Source: Candidatus Aegiribacteria sp.
Lineage (GTDB): Bacteria > Fermentibacterota > Fermentibacteria > Fermentibacterales > JCC-6
Length of the DNA stretch: 6,185 nt
Assembly: GCA_030600975.1 (NCBI GenBank)
Contig: JAUVUL010000124.1
Coordinates: forward strand, 1 to 6,185
Direction of reading: 5' to 3'
The number at the start of each line of letters is the position of its first letter. Position 1 is the stretch's first letter. The translations under genes and the position numbers were made by a program. Below the pieces are notes generated by a model that was given only the letters and a program-made list of their open reading frames with translations, did not search any database and was not told the origin of the DNA. Below are positions 1 to 5,520 of this stretch, piece by piece.

Positions 1-249
1 CAAGGCAGGCAAGCCTGTTCTAATCCTCTCAAGCTTATCAGTCCCTATGTCAGCATGGGCTACCTGCCCAAGGGCATGCACTCCTGCATCTGTTCTGCCT
101 GATCCTGTTATGGCGATCCTTCCAGTGCAGAGTTTCTCGAGTACGGCCTCAATATCCCCCTGAACGGTTCTCGCCTCTGGCTGAAGCTGCCACCCGGAGA
201 AATCGGTTCCATCGTACTCAATCTGCATTTTTATCCTGATAATACTCAT
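1..249 (-). CDS. truA: tRNA pseudouridine synthase A (TruA), N-terminal part; 3' end beyond window
   Basis: TruA converts uridines at positions 38-40 of the tRNA anticodon stem to pseudouridine in the cytoplasm. The window holds the first 83 codons and the reading frame runs off the left edge. The family signature is plain: the N-terminal strand with [12 protein letters not shown] (residues 9-20), then [17 protein letters not shown] (49-65), in which Asp54 of the GRTDAGVHA motif is the catalytic aspartate of the family. The ATG at 249 lies 3 bases after the stop of the preceding membrane-protein gene, with only a weak AGG-type ribosome site, so translation is probably coupled to that gene. 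An in-frame ATG at 228 would start at MQIEYDG and also fits the family, so the exact start is not certain. It is the last visible gene of the leftward operon. Confidence 0.95.
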   Translation of the reverse strand, partial: MSIIRIKMQIEYDGTDFSGWQLQPEARTVQGDIEAVLEKLCTGRIAITGSGRTDAGVHALGQVAHADIGTDKLERIRTGLPAL

Positions 250-252
250 GAT

Positions 253-840
253 CTACAATACCTGCATGATACCGGCCAGAAGAATCAGCCAGGCCAGACA
301 TGCAGCCATCGCTGAAAGTGCGTTCCGCCTGCTCATGCTGCTTTTCTCCATTAGTTCGATCTCGCTTACCGAGGAGAGAGCATTGGTAAGAGAATCACTG
401 TAATTCCTGCCGTTTTTCCTGCTATCTATGAATACTGCTTTAATCCTCTCTGAAAAAGGGCCTGCAAGGGATACTACCATGGCGAGGCTTTCCGGCAGCC
501 CTCCAAGTCTCACTCTTCTTGAGACCGAGAACAGGAGCTCCGAAGCTCTTGAGGCTCCCAGTGCCCCGGACATGGATGCACCTGCGGTAATTGCGGCGAT
601 CCACCTCATGGATCTCTCCACCAGAATACTGTTGCCGGATGCTGCTCCCCACAGCAGAACAAAGAATGGAGCGGTGACCAGGAGGAGAATTCTCAATGTT
701 CCCTTCCTGGCTTTACCGCAGAGACCTATTATGGGGAATATCAGATAGAGCGGAAGTATTCTAATATCGACCATGAATGCCGAAGCGGGACCTGCAATGA
801 GCCCTGAAAAGAGTAGAATTGAATAGGCTGAATCAGTCAT
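253..840 (-). CDS. Polytopic membrane protein, possibly EcfT/CbiQ-like transporter component
   Basis: This 195-residue protein has hydrophobic segments at about 7-24, 28-45, 50-66, 78-96 and 176-193, with a long charged, largely helical stretch between (about 98-172). The layout (membrane helices, a cytoplasmic helical part, a final membrane helix) and the charged motifs around SRKNGRN (140-146) and MSRRN (169-173) resemble the two coupling helices of EcfT/CbiQ, which link the ATPases of ECF vitamin or metal transporters to the substrate-binding subunit. The canonical ARG motifs are degenerate and the protein is shorter than a usual EcfT (about 260 residues). Support comes from position: in Bacillota ecfT directly precedes truA, as this gene does. 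No ecfA or ecfS gene is visible. The ATG at 840 overlaps the rluD stop (ATGACTGA) and has a good site, AAAAGGA, 5 bases upstream. The gene is real; the family call is tentative. Confidence 0.5.
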   Translation of the reverse strand: MTDSAYSILLFSGLIAGPASAFMVDIRILPLYLIFPIIGLCGKARKGTLRILLLVTAPFFVLLWGAASGNSILVERSMRWIAAITAGASMSGALGASRASELLFSVSRRVRLGGLPESLAMVVSLAGPFSERIKAVFIDSRKNGRNYSDSLTNALSSVSEIELMEKSSMSRRNALSAMAACLAWLILLAGIMQVL

Positions 841-1810
841 TCAAGTCCTTTTCAAGACGTTTCATCACCAGCCTGAACTCAAGGGGCGGCGCTTCATTGA
901 ACTCCATCTCAACACCTGAAATCGGGTGAATGAAGCCGAGCGTCTCCGCGTGTAGCATGTGATGTGTGGCAATACGGAGCAAGTCGTTCAGCAGTTCCCT
1001 GTTACGGACTGTTGAGGGTATTTCCTTTGGATTGCACCCCCCGTACTTCTCATCGGCAATTATAGGACAGCCCTTTCTGACAGACAGGTGAACCCTTATC
1101 TGATGAGTTCTTCCCGTCTCGAGTCTGCACTCGATCATGCTTGTATGCCTGAACCTGCGCAAAACACGGTAATTGGTGACTGCTCGTTTCCCCGTTGAAA
1201 GCACAGTCATATTCTGTCTGTTGTAAAGATCACGTCCTATGGGTGCATCAATTCTGTCCGCATCCGGTACTGGTGTATGCCAGACAAGCGCGATGTAGCG
1301 ACGTTTAACGGTTCTTGAGGAAAGCTGAGATGATAGGCCGCGGTGTGTAATGTTGTCCTTGGCAATCATCATCAAACCGGTTGTATCCTTATCAAGCCTG
1401 TGTACGATTCCGGGACGCAATTCACCTGATATACCGGAAAGGTTGACACAATGGGCAAGCAGAGCATTAACGAGTGTTCCGCTCCTGCAGGTTCCGGATG
1501 GATGAATCACAAGACCTGCCTGCTTGTTCAGCACTATCAGGTTTTCGTCTTCGAAGACAATATCCAGTTCGATATTCTCCGGAGTGAGATCGACAGGAAC
1601 AGCATCGGGAATCTCCAGCTGTATCTCCTGGTCAAACTGAACACTGTATGCAGGTTTTATAACTGGAACACCATCAACAGATACGTGACCATTCGAGATA
1701 AGTGTACTTATGTAACTCCGGCTCTCTTCGATATCTTCCTGCATAACAAGATAGGTATCAAGACGAAGTCCTTGTTCCCCATCTTCTACCGTACTTCTGA
1801 AATAGTCCAT
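833..1810 (-). CDS. rluD: RluA-family 23S rRNA pseudouridine synthase (RluD-like)
   Basis: This 325-residue protein is almost the same length as E. coli RluD (326), which makes pseudouridines in helix 69 of 23S rRNA. An S4 RNA-binding domain lies at about 15-65 (LRLDTYL, then SYISTLISNGHVSVDG). The catalytic domain follows, with NKQAGLVIHPSG (95-106), HRLDKDTTGL (137-146; Asp140 is the catalytic aspartate), and ETGRTHQIRVHL (231-242). The start is taken as ATG 1810, two bases after the stop of the upstream lipoprotein gene. The frame is open further upstream to an ATG at 1972, but that start would lie 160 bases inside the lipoprotein gene and add 54 residues unrelated to the family. The ribosome site is weak (GGA about 9 bases upstream), consistent with coupled translation. 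Family assignment is firm; RluD versus RluC or another RluA-family specificity is inferred from length and the S4 domain. Confidence 0.93.
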   Translation of the reverse strand: MDYFRSTVEDGEQGLRLDTYLVMQEDIEESRSYISTLISNGHVSVDGVPVIKPAYSVQFDQEIQLEIPDAVPVDLTPENIELDIVFEDENLIVLNKQAGLVIHPSGTCRSGTLVNALLAHCVNLSGISGELRPGIVHRLDKDTTGLMMIAKDNITHRGLSSQLSSRTVKRRYIALVWHTPVPDADRIDAPIGRDLYNRQNMTVLSTGKRAVTNYRVLRRFRHTSMIECRLETGRTHQIRVHLSVRKGCPIIADEKYGGCNPKEIPSTVRNRELLNDLLRIATHHMLHAETLGFIHPISGVEMEFNEAPPLEFRLVMKRLEKDLND

Positions 1811-1812
1811 GC

Positions 1813-2463
1813 CTAACTGTCCAGCCGTTTCACAAGGTGATAGCCGAAACGTGTTCTGATAATCCCGGATATCTCTCCCGGTTCCAGGGCGAAGATCGTG
1901 CTGTCCAGTTCCTCCGTAATGGCTCCACTTGTGAAGTCGGGCAGTCTTCCACTGTCCACCGCTGAGGTGCAATGGGAATAATTGAAGGCCATTTCCTCGA
2001 AGGTGGCCTGCCCGGAAAGTATTTCATCCTGAATAACACGGATAAGTTGCAGGGCATCCTCTTCGTCACCCAACACAATATCGATGGGTTCCGGGGCATC
2101 CTCTTCGTCACCCAGCACAATATCGATGGGTTCCGGGGCATCCTCTTCGTCACCCAGCACAATATCGATGGGTTCCGGGGCATCCTCTTCGTCACCCAAC
2201 ACAATATCGATGGGTTCCGGGGCATCCTCTTCGCTATCTGATACTCTGTCTTCGACCGGGATATACCAGGTTATCAGAATGTGCGCAGCCCTGAGGAATT
2301 CGGTTTCCATAGTTGTCGCCTGATCAGGCAAGGTATCGGTAACTAATATCTTGTCAGGATCAGGTGAAGCACTAATGTCTGTGTCATTGGAAGAACCACA
2401 GGAGGAAACCAGTAATGACACCAGACAGAAAACCGCGAATATCCCGATCGGAATCCGAACCAT
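1813..2463 (-). CDS. Parvulin-type peptidyl-prolyl isomerase lipoprotein with repeat-expanded loop
   Basis: This 216-residue protein starts with a lipoprotein signal: hydrophobic stretch 6-21 and a lipobox VSSC with the lipidated Cys22, so it should be anchored in a membrane and face outward. A low-complexity linker runs to about 55. The rest is one parvulin (PpiC/Pin1-type) domain: first strand RAAHILI (58-64), helix from about 134 (EEDALQLIRVI), YSHCTSAVDSG (162-172), FALEPGEISG (191-200) and RFGYHLVKRL (205-214). Compared with Pin1, His60, Cys165 and His209 match His59, Cys113 and His157; the proline-pocket Met130 and Phe134 are Ile182 and Leu186. Between the first strand and first helix sit four 14-residue acidic repeats, EEDAPEPIDIVLGD (78-133). 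The role is probably folding of exported proteins (PrsA-like), an inference from family and location. It is first in the leftward operon. ATG 2463 is preferred over TTG 2466 because GGAGG lies 7 bases before the ATG. Confidence 0.88.
   Translation of the reverse strand: MVRIPIGIFAVFCLVSLLVSSCGSSNDTDISASPDPDKILVTDTLPDQATTMETEFLRAAHILITWYIPVEDRVSDSEEDAPEPIDIVLGDEEDAPEPIDIVLGDEEDAPEPIDIVLGDEEDAPEPIDIVLGDEEDALQLIRVIQDEILSGQATFEEMAFNYSHCTSAVDSGRLPDFTSGAITEELDSTIFALEPGEISGIIRTRFGYHLVKRLDS
2052..2233 (-). repeat. 42-bp in-frame tandem repeat, 4.3 copies, in the parvulin lipoprotein gene
   Basis: Period-42 copies run 2052-2093, 2094-2135, 2136-2177 and 2178-2219, followed by a 14-base partial copy at 2220-2233. 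The copies differ at a single column (2073, 2115, 2157, 2199): in coding sense copies 1 and 4 have TTG and copies 2 and 3 have CTG, both leucine. The encoded unit is EEDAPEPIDIVLGD, strongly acidic (six D/E of 14) with two prolines. The flanking EEDA that begins the native first helix of the parvulin domain continues the repeat phase, which suggests that the array grew from the native sequence there. Near identity at the DNA level points to recent expansion or homogenisation. Confidence 0.97.
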
Positions 2464-2470
2464 CAAGAAA

Positions 2471-2475
2471 CCTCC
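2471..2475 (-). promoter_or_regulatory. Shine-Dalgarno of the parvulin lipoprotein gene
   Basis: In coding sense GGAGG is followed by 7 bases and then ATG at 2463. This spacing favours the ATG over the adjacent in-frame TTG at 2466, which would be only 4 bases away. It is the strongest ribosome site in the leftward operon, as expected for its first gene. Confidence 0.8.
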
Positions 2476-2547
2476 ATAATGGCAAATGTACCATGTATTT
2501 ACGTAATTCTCTGTTAGACTGATTCAGGTCTATTGAAATTCACATAT

Positions 2548-2575
2548 TTGGTCATATCCATACAGCGTATATAAT
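2548..2575 (+). promoter_or_regulatory. Candidate sigma-70 promoter of the aminotransferase gene
   Basis: A perfect -10 hexamer TATAAT lies at 2570-2575. The best -35 at legal spacing is TTGGTC at 2548-2553 with a 16-base spacer, matching TTGACA only in TTG. A start about 2582 would give a leader of about 42 bases. The weak -35 would fit a promoter helped or controlled by a DNA-binding protein. No equally good promoter was found for the opposite direction, although the leftward operon must start in the same region. Confidence 0.55.
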
Positions 2576-2610
2576 ACGATATTATTAGAACATATCGTTA
2601 CGGTTAACGA
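2571..2610. promoter_or_regulatory. Cluster of overlapping inverted repeats (possible operator or leader hairpin)
   Basis: Three short inverted repeats follow one another across the -10, the predicted transcript start and the leader. ATAATA-CGA-TATTAT is at 2571-2585, ACGATAT-N9-ATATCGT at 2576-2598, and TCGTTA-CGGT-TAACGA at 2595-2610. The last ends directly before the ribosome site of the aminotransferase gene and could also form an RNA hairpin. Their position suits repressor binding, but the arms are only 6-7 bases and the region is AT-rich, so part of this may be chance. Confidence 0.35.
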
Positions 2611-2616
2611 AAGGAG
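2611..2616 (+). promoter_or_regulatory. Shine-Dalgarno supporting a GTG start
   Basis: AAGGAG sits 7 bases before the GTG at 2624, an ideal spacing. It decides the start of the aminotransferase: the next in-frame ATG is codon 14, inside the conserved N-terminal segment of the family, and has no comparable site. Confidence 0.85.
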
Positions 2617-2623
2617 TCTATAC

Positions 2624-3826
2624 GTGGACAGGCAGGATTACTTTTCAGACCGCGCACTGGGAATGAAGAGGTCGGTTATCAGAGAACTGCTGAAACTGAC
2701 TGCAAAACCTGGGATAATTTCATTTGCCGGGGGGTTGCCTGCGCCTGCTACATTTCCTGTGGACTATGTTGAAGCAGCTGTTGATAGTGTAATTGAGAAT
2801 GAACACGCCACAGCGCTTCAGTACGGCCCCACGGAAGGTGACGCAAGACTCCGCGAGGATCTTGCGATAATCATGCGGACCGACGGAACCAAGACTTCTC
2901 CGGACCACATTCTTGTTACAACCGCCTCGCAGCAGGGGCTTGATCTCATAGCAAAAATATTTCTCAATCCGGGTGACACCTGCATAACCGGTTCTCCGAC
3001 TTACCTTGGTGGTCTACAGGCTTTCAAGAGTTACCAGGGAGTCTGTGTAGGTGTTAAATTGGATGATCACGGAATGATACCTGAGAAGCTTCAGGAGACC
3101 ATAGAAAGGCTTGAAGGTGAAGGCCGCAGGTCCAGATTCATATACATAATTCCTGATTTCCAGAATCCGGCAGGTGTAACCATTCCTGAATCAAGAAGGA
3201 GAGAAATCCTTGAAATTGCCCGGAAGGGTGAATACCTGATAGTTGAAGATACTCCCTACAGGCAGCTGAGATACAGCGGTGAACACCAGCCCACATTCCA
3301 GTCTATGGCTCCGGATATGGTTATTTCCCTCTATACATTCTCGAAGATAATGCTGCCCGGTTTCCGCCTTGGATGGGCATGTGGACCGCACTGGCTGATC
3401 GATAAGATGGTGATGGCAAAGCAGGCAGTTGATCTGTGTACGCCGCCTTTTAACCAGGCCATTACCCATGCCATGCTTGTGAACGGGGCCCTTGAGAAGG
3501 GTCTTGAGACGACTATTGAACATTACAGCAACAAAAGAGCAATCATGCTGGATTGCCTGGAGAAGGAATTCGCTGACATGCCTGAAGTCAGATGGACAAA
3601 GCCTGAAGGCGGGTTGTTTCTCTGGCTAACGCTACCAGACGGAATGAGCGCAGACGATCTTTTCCAGAAAGCCATCGATGAGAATGTCGCGTACGTTCCA
3701 GGTAGCGCCTTCTTCCCTGACAACGATGACTTTCAGAGCATGCGACTGAACTTCAGCTACGCCAGCGAAGAGCAGATCACTGAAGGAGTAAAACGACTGG
3801 CAGGTGTTGTCCGCGAAAATATCTGA
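2624..3826 (+). CDS. PLP-dependent aminotransferase, LysN/2-aminoadipate aminotransferase group
   Basis: This 400-residue fold-type I aminotransferase is of full length for the group. Motifs in order: SFAGGLPAP (33-41), QYGPTEGDARLRE (66-78), TASQQGLDL (100-108, PLP phosphate region), IPDFQNPAG (176-184, with Asn181), VEDTPY (207-212, Asp209 pairing with the PLP ring nitrogen), TFSKIMLPGFRLGW (238-251, Lys241 forming the Schiff base, Arg248 near the phosphate), and MRLNF (373-377, Arg374 binding the substrate carboxylate). All catalytic residues are present. The group includes LysN of lysine biosynthesis via 2-aminoadipate, kynurenine/aminoadipate enzymes and broad-specificity aromatic or branched-chain enzymes, so the substrate is open; no amino-acid pathway gene is adjacent. 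It lacks the N-terminal GntR-type DNA-binding domain of MocR regulators. GTG start with a strong ribosome site. It has its own candidate promoter and terminator, so it is probably monocistronic. Confidence 0.93.
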   Translation: MDRQDYFSDRALGMKRSVIRELLKLTAKPGIISFAGGLPAPATFPVDYVEAAVDSVIENEHATALQYGPTEGDARLREDLAIIMRTDGTKTSPDHILVTTASQQGLDLIAKIFLNPGDTCITGSPTYLGGLQAFKSYQGVCVGVKLDDHGMIPEKLQETIERLEGEGRRSRFIYIIPDFQNPAGVTIPESRRREILEIARKGEYLIVEDTPYRQLRYSGEHQPTFQSMAPDMVISLYTFSKIMLPGFRLGWACGPHWLIDKMVMAKQAVDLCTPPFNQAITHAMLVNGALEKGLETTIEHYSNKRAIMLDCLEKEFADMPEVRWTKPEGGLFLWLTLPDGMSADDLFQKAIDENVAYVPGSAFFPDNDDFQSMRLNFSYASEEQITEGVKRLAGVVRENI

Positions 3827-3847
3827 TGCAGATTCTACGTGAAGATG

Positions 3848-3875
3848 AAGGCGGGATTCCGGTCCCGCCTTTTCT
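3848..3875 (+). terminator. Intrinsic terminator after the aminotransferase gene
   Basis: A 9-bp stem AAGGCGGGA (3848-3856), six-base loop TTCCGG, and complementary TCCCGCCTT (3863-3871) run into a short T-tract (TTTTCT). It begins 21 bases after the stop codon. It should end the aminotransferase transcript and insulate the downstream pair. Confidence 0.88.
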
Positions 3876-3938
3876 GAAGTGTATCCGGAATCAGTAATAC
3901 ATCTGATTTTTCAGAAGGGAGTATTAATATTTGAAGGG

Positions 3939-3968
3939 TTGACAGCAATATCATAGTTACTGCATTAT
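3939..3968 (+). promoter_or_regulatory. Candidate promoter (distal) for the phosphodiesterase-flippase unit
   Basis: A perfect -35 TTGACA at 3939-3944 is followed after 18 bases by CATTAT at 3963-3968, matching TATAAT at four of six positions. A start near 3975 would give a leader of about 130 bases that includes the hairpin at 4020-4047. Confidence 0.45.
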
Positions 3969-3975
3969 CCGATTC

Positions 3976-4003
3976 TTGTAGCAACCGGCAAAATGACTAT
4001 TAT
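3976..4003 (+). promoter_or_regulatory. Candidate promoter (proximal) for the phosphodiesterase-flippase unit
   Basis: TTGTAG at 3976-3981 (four of six) is separated by 16 bases from TATTAT at 3998-4003 (five of six). A start near 4010 would place the hairpin at 4020-4047 close to the 5' end of the mRNA. It competes with, or adds to, the distal candidate with the perfect -35. Confidence 0.4.
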
Positions 4004-4019
4004 ATGCCACAGGCTGGTA

Positions 4020-4047
4020 GTCGGGAAACTGAAAACCATTTTCCGAC
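4020..4047 (+). other. Leader hairpin upstream of the phosphodiesterase gene
   Basis: GTCGGGAAA (4020-4028) can pair with TTTTCCGAC (4039-4047) over 9 positions with one G-U pair, leaving a 10-base loop. No T-tract follows, so it does not look like a terminator. It could be an mRNA-stabilising or protein-binding leader element, or a DNA operator. The rest of the 3876-4107 gap holds a minor 5-bp hairpin (3902-3915) and no supportable gene. Confidence 0.4.
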
Positions 4048-4107
4048 CTTCGAATCAGTAAAATACATGAAACTGCTGCTGAGATTGAGGAAAACAGGTA
4101 AGACTTA

Positions 4108-5520
4108 ATGAAAAATGATCCTCTTGTACTTTTCTATCTGATAGATGGTGCCCGACCGGATGTTATGAAACGTCTGATGGATGAAGGGAAACTGCCGAAC
4201 ATCAGCAAAGAGGTTGTGGAGCCGGGCGTTTTCAGAGAGGCATCCTCCTGCTTTACATCCACGACCGGTCCTGCATACCTTCCATTCCTTCTGGGCTGCT
4301 TCCCCGGCACCGTCGACATCCCCGGTATCAGGTGGCTCGATAAGAAGGAGTTTGCCGGTAAGAGGATTGGAAAGTACCGCCTTCGAAGTTACAATGGCAT
4401 TGAAGGGCCGTGGTTCAACAGTGACCTTCCAATCGATAGAAGCACCCTTCACGAACTGTTCGACAATTCCCGCAATATCTACTCCATGATAACAAGAAGC
4501 CTTGGCGCTGACAGAGATCTTACAAAGAACACAAAGCTATTCCGCTACCTGTCAGCCCATCTGAACGACAAATGGCACAGGGTAGATGCCGCCGGTCACA
4601 AGAAGTTAATGAAAAGCCTCAACGACAGACCGGACTTCATTTTCGCCGTATTTCCCGCCGTTGACAGTTTCTCACACATCCATGATCCGCTTGATGATGA
4701 CACTATTCAGGCGTACATCAATGCTGACGGATATATAGGCGAAGCGGTGGCAAAACTGAAAATGCAGGGCAGATGGCAGAACACTCTTCTCATCATCTCC
4801 TCAGACCATGGGCTTACTTCAACACATACACATTTCGACCTTGCCGACTTCTTCAGTGACCGGGGCCGGAAAACTCTCAAATACCCGTTGATATTCAAAA
4901 ACAAACCGGATGTTTCGGTAATGATCTCGGGCAATGCCATGGGACATGTATACCTGCATGATATTATTCCGGACAGACCTTTATGCGGCAGGGAAGTGTA
5001 CGATTCGATGGGATCGCTTTTTCCTGAGCTTATTAACAGGAAAGAAGTCGATTTTCTCGCATGGAGGGAATCGGACAAGATATTTTCCGTAGAATCTTCA
5101 CGCGGCAGAGCACTGATAATCAGATCGGCGGGCGATTTCACATACCTTCCCCAGACCGGAGACCCTTTAGGACTGGGAGAAACATCTCAATCATTGAATC
5201 AGATGGAATCGCTTGAAGCAACAATGGATTCCGAGTATCCTGACGCTCTCGTTCAGATCGCGCAGATATTCTTGTCATCACGTACAGGCGATATTCTGGT
5301 TACCTCAAAAAACGGCTTCGATCTGAGAGATAACTGGGAATGGCCGGAACATCATGGAACTCATGGCTCGCTGTGCCGCGAACATATGATCGTTCCTTTA
5401 TTAATGAACAGAAATGACTGGATGGTGAGAGCAACGAGAACGGCAGATTTCTACCCCTCCATACTGAAGTGGGCCGGTATGGAAGTACCGGATAATATTG
5501 ACGGGGTTTCACTTGTCTGA
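4108..5520 (+). CDS. Metal-dependent phosphodiesterase/pyrophosphatase, alkaline phosphatase superfamily
   Basis: This 470-residue protein belongs to the type I phosphodiesterase/nucleotide pyrophosphatase family. Expected catalytic elements are present: Asp13 in LIDGARPD, TGPAYLPFLLG (53-63) where Thr53 fits the nucleophile, DSFSH (186-190) giving the DxxxH metal pair Asp186/His190, SSDHG (231-235) giving Asp233/His234, and HHGTHGS (415-421) giving His419. These would hold two metal ions, zinc in characterised relatives, and cleave a phosphate mono- or diester. The first strand starts at residue 6 and there is no signal peptide or membrane helix, so a cytosolic enzyme is inferred, unlike the secreted or anchored members. 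The substrate is not recognisable; nucleotide-linked, phospholipid-headgroup and phosphonate-type substrates all occur in the superfamily. ATG 4108 has AGG 9 bases upstream. The last 8 bases overlap the flippase-like gene, so the two products are likely made together. Confidence 0.85.
   Translation: MKNDPLVLFYLIDGARPDVMKRLMDEGKLPNISKEVVEPGVFREASSCFTSTTGPAYLPFLLGCFPGTVDIPGIRWLDKKEFAGKRIGKYRLRSYNGIEGPWFNSDLPIDRSTLHELFDNSRNIYSMITRSLGADRDLTKNTKLFRYLSAHLNDKWHRVDAAGHKKLMKSLNDRPDFIFAVFPAVDSFSHIHDPLDDDTIQAYINADGYIGEAVAKLKMQGRWQNTLLIISSDHGLTSTHTHFDLADFFSDRGRKTLKYPLIFKNKPDVSVMISGNAMGHVYLHDIIPDRPLCGREVYDSMGSLFPELINRKEVDFLAWRESDKIFSVESSRGRALIIRSAGDFTYLPQTGDPLGLGETSQSLNQMESLEATMDSEYPDALVQIAQIFLSSRTGDILVTSKNGFDLRDNWEWPEHHGTHGSLCREHMIVPLLMNRNDWMVRATRTADFYPSILKWAGMEVPDNIDGVSLV

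Noticed and set aside
1811..1972. A 54-codon N-terminal extension of the rluD frame starting at ATG 1972
   Set aside because: It lies wholly within the lipoprotein coding sequence in another frame, is unlike any RluA-family N-terminus, and the start at 1810 gives the normal length and position of the S4 domain.
2052..2233. CRISPR-like array
   Set aside because: The repeats are directly adjacent with no spacers and lie in frame inside a protein gene.
1972..2323. Plus-strand open frames with repetitive peptides across the 42-bp repeats
   Set aside because: A repeat whose period is a multiple of three keeps all frames open if one copy is open. The minus-strand frame has a lipobox, a parvulin domain and a strong ribosome site, so the others are shadows.
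2464..2600. A minus-strand promoter for the lipoprotein-rluD operon
   Set aside because: Several AT-rich -10-like hexamers exist (for example TATTAT as the complement of 2571-2576), but none has a reasonable -35 at correct spacing, so no site is named.
3902..3915. Small hairpin TCTGA-TTTT-TCAGA
   Set aside because: Five base pairs in an AT-rich gap is expected by chance, and no T-tract or gene context supports a role.
4707..5141. A 144-codon minus-strand open frame inside the phosphodiesterase gene
   Set aside because: It is fully antisense to a conserved enzyme and its composition reflects the complementary strand; no family features.
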